Source of the DNA: Bacteroidales bacterium
GTDB lineage: Bacteria > Bacteroidota > Bacteroidia > Bacteroidales > Marinilabiliaceae
DNA: 54,131 nucleotides
Assembly: GCA_004552385.1 (NCBI GenBank)
Contig: SFOL01000006.1
Span: 1 to 54,131, forward strand
Direction: 5' to 3'
Below are positions 49,194 to 54,131 of the stretch, in pieces. A program made the translations under genes and the position numbers. The notes beneath the pieces are model-generated. The model worked only from the letters and a program-made list of their open reading frames with translations, did no database searches and was not told where the DNA came from. Every line of letters begins with the position of its first letter. Within the stretch, counting starts at the first letter, position 1.

Positions 49194-50776
49194 TGCTTAT
49201 GGATGGTGAACTAAATCTCAAGCAGTTCAAGGAGCTTGTCCTCGAAGACTATCGCTCGGCTCTCTTAGGCCGCGAGGCGAGGCGTGTGGCCTTGGCGGAA
49301 GCCGACTGGCGGCCCATGACGTCGGGCTTCGATGTGGCGCAGGTGGCATTGGCTCGTTTCGCTGAGGCTTCTGACGCTTTCGTCCCGTCTGGTGTGGACC
49401 TCACGGCCTCGTTTGCCAAGGGCGACGTTTCTTTGGCCGATTTCTTCCGCTCTGTCTTTTCGCCTGGCGCCGACTCCGTGTGCCACGACTCTGTCGGCCG
49501 GCTCTCCGTCGCCTCGGGTTTGGCTCTCGCCAACGCCTCGGGCGGCGCCGCGAATCGTCGTGTCGCGGTTTGCACTGTCAGCGGCGCGTCATGCCGCGGT
49601 GGGGTTTTTTACGAGACTGTTGCCTATGCCGCCGCGCGATCCCTCCCTCTCTGCATTGTCGTGTGGAACGACGCCGCCGGCGCGTCTGGCGGCAGCATCA
49701 TTCGCCAGCTTGGCGGTTTCTGCATGTCGTCCGGCGGGCGCAAGACCCTCGTTATGGAGTCCGTCAAGGGCGGCGACTATCCGGCCTTGTGCCGTGTCTT
49801 GCGTCAGCAGTTCCTTGTGGCTCGGGGCGGGGCCACTGCGCTTACCGTGGTCAGCCGCGACGAGGCCGATGTCGACTCTTTTGCCGAGTGGATTGTCGGC
49901 AAGCAGATAGCCTCGTGCGGCCAGGTGGACGATGTCGGGGCCTCGGTGCGTCAAGAGGTTGAGCGCCAGCGCAGGGCGGCTTATCTCGTCTCGGTTGCCG
50001 ATGAGGCTCCCGAGCGTCGACCTCGCCGCTCTCTGATGAATATTGACAGCCTGTGCTCCGCGTCAGTCTTGCCCGTCATGCGTATGCCGGCCGATGCCGC
50101 TGCCGTCAACAAGGCCATCGGCGTGGCGTGCTCCGGCACTCTGCCCATTGTCGAGGCTTCCGCGGCCGACGTGTCGTCTTCGCTTTTCGCCGCCTATCCT
50201 GGCCACCCTGTCATCGTCCGCTCCGTGGCGGTCGAGGCGGGAGCTTTTCTCGTCTCGTCGCCGCCGTCCGCCGAGGTCTACGCCCCGGCGTCGCGCGCCG
50301 AGGCCGCCGGGGTCTACTCTTCGCTCTTCGCACGCCCGCGCCAGGCTGTGGTAATTGAGCCCGGCTTCGACGCCGGCGGAACTGGCGGGGTGGGCGGTGG
50401 CACGCCCGCTGCGTTGCTGTCCGAGGGCGAGGATGCTACCATCGTCTCCTTCGGCGCCGCCACTCATTGCGCTGAGCGCGCCGCGGCTTTACTCGCCACT
50501 CAGAGGCTTAGGGCGGATGTCGTCCACCTGGGCTCTCTGCGCCCGCTCGACCCCGACGGCCTCGTGGCCGCCTCTTTGCGCAAGACCAAGAGGCTCGTTG
50601 TGGTTGACACTGACCCGTCCGGCCTTTCCGCGCGTCTCGTCGTCGCCTCTCTGGCTCTCGGGGGCGAGGCTCTCAGGCATCTTATGGCGGCTCCCGCTGT
50701 CGTCGCACCCGCGTCGGCGGCCAAACCTGTCGAGCCTCATGAGGTCTGCCTCGCCGTGGCGAAACTCGTCGGCTGA
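49193..50776 (+). CDS. Degenerate fused 2-oxoacid dehydrogenase E1-like protein (pseudoenzyme candidate)
   Basis: Protein of 527 residues, unusually rich in Ala, Val and Ser. The region VSGASCRGGVFYETVAYAAARSLPLCIVVWND (in pieces, about 125-160) aligns by eye with the thiamine-binding part of Bacteroidetes fused E1 alpha-beta dehydrogenases (HGESATSEG...NGYG). The acidic and glutamate positions are lost. The last 130 residues (EDATIVSFGAATHCAERAA, DVVHLGSLRPLDPDGLV, TKRLVVVDTD) are a recognisable transketolase C-terminal domain. It is well short of the 650 or more residues of fused E1 enzymes, and much of the beta pyrimidine domain is missing. No frameshift is seen. Catalysis is unlikely and the role is unknown. 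Confidence 0.7.
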   Translation: MLMDGELNLKQFKELVLEDYRSALLGREARRVALAEADWRPMTSGFDVAQVALARFAEASDAFVPSGVDLTASFAKGDVSLADFFRSVFSPGADSVCHDSVGRLSVASGLALANASGGAANRRVAVCTVSGASCRGGVFYETVAYAAARSLPLCIVVWNDAAGASGGSIIRQLGGFCMSSGGRKTLVMESVKGGDYPALCRVLRQQFLVARGGATALTVVSRDEADVDSFAEWIVGKQIASCGQVDDVGASVRQEVERQRRAAYLVSVADEAPERRPRRSLMNIDSLCSASVLPVMRMPADAAAVNKAIGVACSGTLPIVEASAADVSSSLFAAYPGHPVIVRSVAVEAGAFLVSSPPSAEVYAPASRAEAAGVYSSLFARPRQAVVIEPGFDAGGTGGVGGGTPAALLSEGEDATIVSFGAATHCAERAAALLATQRLRADVVHLGSLRPLDPDGLVAASLRKTKRLVVVDTDPSGLSARLVVASLALGGEALRHLMAAPAVVAPASAAKPVEPHEVCLAVAKLVG

Positions 50777-50817
50777 CTTTTAGCGCGGCATAAGCCAGTC
50801 TCTCACGAAAAAATAAC

Positions 50818-50825
50818 TACTTTTG
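50818..50825 (+). promoter_or_regulatory. -7 box of pheS
   Basis: TACTTTTG fits the -7 consensus 25 bases before pheS. No good -33 element is visible. Confidence 0.4.
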
Positions 50826-50849
50826 CCAAGTTTAAACTCTGAATAACCG

Positions 50850-51875
50850 ATGTTGAAGGACAAAATAGAAGCTCTTAAGGCCGAGATCGCGAGCCTCAAG
50901 GCGCAAAAGGCCGACGAGGTCGAGGCTCTCCGCATTAAATACCTCAGCAAGAAAGGCGAGGTGTCCGCCCTTTTCGAGGAGTTCAAAACTGTGACTCCCG
51001 AGCTCAAAAGGGAGCTCGGTCAGAAACTCAATGAGCTCAAGTCGTTGGCGCAAGACCGCATAGCCGAGCTCAAGGCCATGTCGGCAGCCGCCAATGCCCA
51101 GAACCGGGAGGCCATTGACGTCTCAAGGCCCGCCACGTCTGCGCCCATAGGCGGCAGGCACCCGATCTCCATCGTCAAAAATGAGATCGTCGACATCTTT
51201 GGCAGGCTCGGCTTCACAGTGGCCGAAGGACCTGAGGTCGAAGACGACTGGCACGTCTTCACCGCCCTCAACTTCCCGCCCGAGCATCCAGCGCGCGACA
51301 TGCAAGACACGTTCTTCATCAACACCAACCCTGACATCCTGCTGCGCACCCACACCAGCTCCGTTCAGGTGCGCGAGATGGAGAGGCAGAAGCCGCCCAT
51401 CCGGGCCGTTTTCCCGGGCCGCGTCTTCCGAAACGAGGCCATCTCGGCACGCGCGCACTGCATCTTCCATCAGGTCGAGGGCCTCTACATCGCCAAGAAC
51501 GTGTCGTTCGCCGACCTTAAACAGGTGCTCCTCTATTTCGCCAAGGAGATGTTCGGCTCAAATGTCGAGATACGACTCCGACCCTCCTACTTCCCGTTCA
51601 CCGAGCCGTCTGCCGAGATGGACGTCAGCTGCACCCTCTGCGGTGGCAAGGGATGCGCCGTGTGCAAAGGCTCCGGCTGGCTCGAGATCCTCGGTTGCGG
51701 CATGGTCGATCCCGCCGTCCTTGAGAATAACGGCATCGACCCCAAGGAATATAGCGGCTACGCTTTCGGCATGGGCGTGGAGCGCATCGCCATGCTACGA
51801 TATGGCGTCGACGACATCAGGAATTTCTTCGAGAACGACGTGCGATTCCTTCAGCAGTTCCAGTCCGCGCTCTAA
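50850..51875 (+). CDS. pheS: Phenylalanyl-tRNA synthetase alpha subunit
   Basis: Catalytic subunit of the heterotetrameric synthetase, 341 residues. The N-terminal coiled-coil (about 1-85) is followed by HPISIVKNEIVDIF, the substrate-binding TSSVQVREM, motif 2 (GRVFRNEAISARAHCIFHQVEG, in pieces), a CTLCGGKGCAVCKGSGW cysteine cluster often seen in PheS, and motif 3 GMGVERIAML. pheT is not adjacent, so the two subunits are made from separate loci. No Phe-rich leader peptide is visible upstream. Confidence 0.96.
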   Translation: MLKDKIEALKAEIASLKAQKADEVEALRIKYLSKKGEVSALFEEFKTVTPELKRELGQKLNELKSLAQDRIAELKAMSAAANAQNREAIDVSRPATSAPIGGRHPISIVKNEIVDIFGRLGFTVAEGPEVEDDWHVFTALNFPPEHPARDMQDTFFINTNPDILLRTHTSSVQVREMERQKPPIRAVFPGRVFRNEAISARAHCIFHQVEGLYIAKNVSFADLKQVLLYFAKEMFGSNVEIRLRPSYFPFTEPSAEMDVSCTLCGGKGCAVCKGSGWLEILGCGMVDPAVLENNGIDPKEYSGYAFGMGVERIAMLRYGVDDIRNFFENDVRFLQQFQSAL

Positions 51876-51935
51876 GAACAGGCGGCCGACATTGCCTCCG
51901 CCTCTTCTGGCGTGGCAAGGCTGGCCATAAATCAG

Positions 51936-51975
51936 GAGCCGCGGCCGTGTAAGTCCTCTTACACGGCCGCGGCTC
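51936..51975. terminator. Bidirectional terminator between pheS and the dxs-like gene
   Basis: A perfect 18-base-pair stem (51936-51953 with 51958-51975) with a TCCT loop, between two convergent genes. Confidence 0.85.
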
Positions 51976-51994
51976 TTTGTTAGCGTCCTCCCGA

Positions 51995-53752
51995 CTATTT
52001 GAGCGCCGAGCGCACTGCCTCGGCAATCTTCTCGGGTGTCAAACCGCTTGCGTTAAGCAGGTCGGAGTAGGAGTACCTGTCATACAGGCCTTTCTTGACT
52101 CCGTGGCAAGCCACCTTCATGCGGCTCAGGCCATAATAGCGGGCTATCTTCTCGCCGAATCCGCCCTCCAGGGCCCCGTCTTCCGCAACCACTACCACCT
52201 CGTGGTCCGCCTTGAGGCTCTCCAGCAGCCCCTCGTCCAGGTGAGACGCGAAGGTCTGGGATATTATTGTCGGCTCTATGCCGTCCGCCTTCAAGAGCTC
52301 GGCCGCACCCTCTGCCCACGCTACCGACGCGCCACTGCCTATGATGGCTGCCCTCGAGCCTTTCTTCACTATGCGGGCCTTGCCAAGGTCTGAATAGTCC
52401 GTGGCGAACGTCTCGCCGGAGTGGGTGACGGCGCCGCCGGGTACGCGTATCGCCACCGGGTGCTTTGTCTGGCTTATGGCCCATTTCTCCATAGCCATCA
52501 GCTCCTCGTAGCACGAGGGGGCCAGATATACAAGGTTTGGTATGCTCGTCAGCATCGGGATGTCAAAGAACCCTATGTGCGTTATGTCGTTCATGCCCAG
52601 CACGCTTCCGCAGAACACGTTGATGACCGCCGGGTTGCCGTTTATGCACAGGTCTTGGGCCAGCTGGTCGTATGTGCGCTGCATAAAGGTGCTGTAGACG
52701 TTCCACACGGGGTGGGCACCGCCCTTAGCCATGCCGGATATCATGGCTACAGCCTCTTCCTCGGCTATGCCCACGTCGACGAATTGTTTACCCGCCTCCG
52801 CACGCATTTCGGGAGTGAAGCCTGCCACCATAGGCGTGCCGGATGTCACAACCACGAGTTTCGGGTCTTGTTTCATCTCGTTCAGCAGGTATCTGCCCAT
52901 CATAGCGCCGTAGTCCTCGCCTTCGCTCGCGTCGCGAAGCTCGCCGGTGGCAATGTCGAAGGGCGTCGTCCAGTGCCAACGCTCCTTGTTCTCGACCGCG
53001 GGGGCGTAGCCGTGTCCTTTCTCGGTGTGAATGTGGACCACGATCGGGTGGTCTATGTCTTTCACCTTGCCGAACGCCTCTATGAGGGTCTCGATGTCGT
53101 TGCCTTCCTCCACATACATGTAGTCAAGGCCCATGGAGCGGAAGAAGTTATGCTCTGCCTTGCCCCGTGTCTGGCGCAACTGCGCAAGGTTGGTGTATAG
53201 GCCGCCGTGGTTTTCCGCAATGGACATCTCGTTGTCATTCACCACGACAATTAAGTTCGTGCCTATCTCCGCGGCAGTGTCCAACCCCTCGAAAGCCTCG
53301 CCGCCCGAGAGCGAGCCGTCGCCTATTATGGCCACGATGTTCTCGTGCCTGCCGCAGATGTCCCTGCTTTTCTGTAAGCCTGTGGCCAAAGCTATTGATG
53401 TCGACGTGTGCCCGAGCTCGAACGTGTCGTATTCGGGAGACTCGGTGGGGCTGCTGTAACCCGACACCTCGTCAAGCCTCTTCATGTCCAAGAATCCGAA
53501 TGCGCGGCCGGTCAGCGTCTTATGAGGGTAGCTCTGGTGGCTCACGTCGAAAACAAACTTGTCTTCCCCCGCGCTAAATACGCGGTGGAGCGCGATTGTC
53601 GCCTCTACGAAGCCAAGGTTAGGCCCCACGTGGCCTCCGTGTACGGATACGCGGTTAAGGCATGCCGCGCGTACCTCTTCTGCAAGTTTCGATAGTTGGT
53701 CTGTTGGCAGGGCTTTCACGTCCGCCGGAGATTTGATCTTTTCAAGTAGCAT
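51995..53752 (-). CDS. dxs: 1-deoxy-D-xylulose-5-phosphate synthase-like transketolase
   Basis: Thiamine-dependent enzyme of 585 residues in the Dxs family, which makes DXP for isoprenoids, thiamine and pyridoxal. It shows VSVHGGHVGPNLGFVE, FDVSHQSYPHKTLTGR, the thiamine motif GDGSLSGGEAFEGLD...NDNEMSI, GIAEEEAVA (catalytic Glu) and YSTFMQRTYDQ. The substrate segment that reads DRAGLVGADGPTHHG in classical Dxs reads FCGSVLGMNDITHIG here. It is also about 40 residues shorter than typical Dxs. It may be the divergent second Dxs paralogue of Bacteroidales, and its product is not certain. The start at 53752 (MLLEKIKSPADV) is set by homology. Confidence 0.8.
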   Translation of the reverse strand: MLLEKIKSPADVKALPTDQLSKLAEEVRAACLNRVSVHGGHVGPNLGFVEATIALHRVFSAGEDKFVFDVSHQSYPHKTLTGRAFGFLDMKRLDEVSGYSSPTESPEYDTFELGHTSTSIALATGLQKSRDICGRHENIVAIIGDGSLSGGEAFEGLDTAAEIGTNLIVVVNDNEMSIAENHGGLYTNLAQLRQTRGKAEHNFFRSMGLDYMYVEEGNDIETLIEAFGKVKDIDHPIVVHIHTEKGHGYAPAVENKERWHWTTPFDIATGELRDASEGEDYGAMMGRYLLNEMKQDPKLVVVTSGTPMVAGFTPEMRAEAGKQFVDVGIAEEEAVAMISGMAKGGAHPVWNVYSTFMQRTYDQLAQDLCINGNPAVINVFCGSVLGMNDITHIGFFDIPMLTSIPNLVYLAPSCYEELMAMEKWAISQTKHPVAIRVPGGAVTHSGETFATDYSDLGKARIVKKGSRAAIIGSGASVAWAEGAAELLKADGIEPTIISQTFASHLDEGLLESLKADHEVVVVAEDGALEGGFGEKIARYYGLSRMKVACHGVKKGLYDRYSYSDLLNASGLTPEKIAEAVRSALK

Positions 53753-53948
53753 AATATATAGGTGCTTTTCTTTTTTTTTGATTTCCGATTGCGAATATAT
53801 GTCCGATGCCGAAAACAACCCATACCAATTTCACTGAGATGCGAATTGTCACACACATGTCTCATTTTTTTGCGGGTGGAACTTGTCTGATTATTAGATT
53901 TTTATCTCCCTTGGCTCGTAAAACTTAGAAAAAAATGTCCGCCGCCTC

Positions 53949-53979
53949 TTGCAAAATACCAAATGACAAACTACCTTTG
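53949..53979 (+). promoter_or_regulatory. Promoter of tRNA-Ser
   Basis: TTG (53949-53951), 20 bases, then TACCTTTG (53972-53979) is a full consensus match 54 bases before the mature 5' end. Confidence 0.7.
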
Positions 53980-54033
53980 CATCGCTTTCGAAAAGGAAAG
54001 CATAGCCGAGTAAGCATCTGATGCTTGTCTCAC

Positions 54034-54124
54034 GGAGAGATGGGTGAGTGGCTTAAACCAGTAGTTTGCTAAACTGCCGAACCCGATTAGGGTTCCGGGG
54101 GTTCGAATCCCCCTCTCTCCGCCA
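54034..54124 (+). tRNA. tRNA-Ser (anticodon GCT)
   Basis: Acceptor GGAGAGA pairs with TCTCTCC, the anticodon loop is TTGCTAA with GCT, a long variable arm is built on AACCC/GGGTT, the T-loop is TTCGAAT, the discriminator is G, and CCA is encoded at 54122-54124. Confidence 0.96.
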
Positions 54125-54131
54125 ACTTTTC

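Overview
The window looks like a chromosomal segment of a GC-rich member of the Bacteroidales, plausibly near Muribaculaceae. That placement is inferred from gene families and promoter style, not from a database search. Supporting features are Bacteroidetes-type promoters (TTG or TTTG, 19-21 bases, TAnnTTTG), almost no Shine-Dalgarno sequences in front of genes, a DUF4369/thioredoxin-like lipoprotein, DUF4286, a BspA-like leucine-rich repeat protein, and a hybrid-style beta-propeller sensor.

Layout. 56-4098 (+): a propeller sensor with a SpoIIE-type phosphatase output, then a ComF-like protein. 4103-14315 (-): a protein quality-control block, read right to left as trigger factor, ClpP, ClpX, Lon, RsfS and FtsH, followed by a hotdog-fold protein, a DUF2062 membrane protein and a YgjP-like metalloprotease. 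14360-19495 (-): tRNA-Leu(TAG), LptB, release factor 2 with its programmed frameshift, RimM, and a large LRR protein. 19745-24502: uridine kinase (+), M16 peptidase (-), DUF2167 protein (+). 24665-31372 (+): argB, an M20 deacylase and argH, two envelope lipoproteins, LpxH and a small membrane protein. 31384-31953 (-): a bifunctional nuclease-domain protein. 32149-37031 (+): L21, L27, SerS, DUF4286, RuvC, QueA and a PH-domain protein. 37018-43780 (+): a complete trp operon, trpL-E-G-D-C-F-B-A. 44280-47785 (-): dGTPase-like protein and RecQ. 47975-48337 (-): two tandem tRNA-His genes. 48432-51875 (+): an AlkD-like protein, a degenerate E1-like protein, and PheS. 51995-53752 (-): a Dxs-like enzyme. 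54034-54124 (+): tRNA-Ser(GCT).

Most notable observation. The 107 bases between the PH-domain gene and trpE hold a 19-codon reading frame with three consecutive Trp codons, a U-tailed terminator, and mutually exclusive upstream stems. This is a textbook transcription attenuator for the trp operon. Its start codon lies inside the end of the upstream gene.

Other points of interest are an exact RF2 frameshift site in a genome that otherwise ignores Shine-Dalgarno sequences, a tandem tRNA-His duplication in which one copy has lost its encoded CCA, a 15-base palindrome in front of lon, a 430-base unexplained gap between two convergent genes, and several proteins that keep a fold but have lost the usual catalytic residues. 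I see no mobile elements, phage genes or CRISPR arrays.
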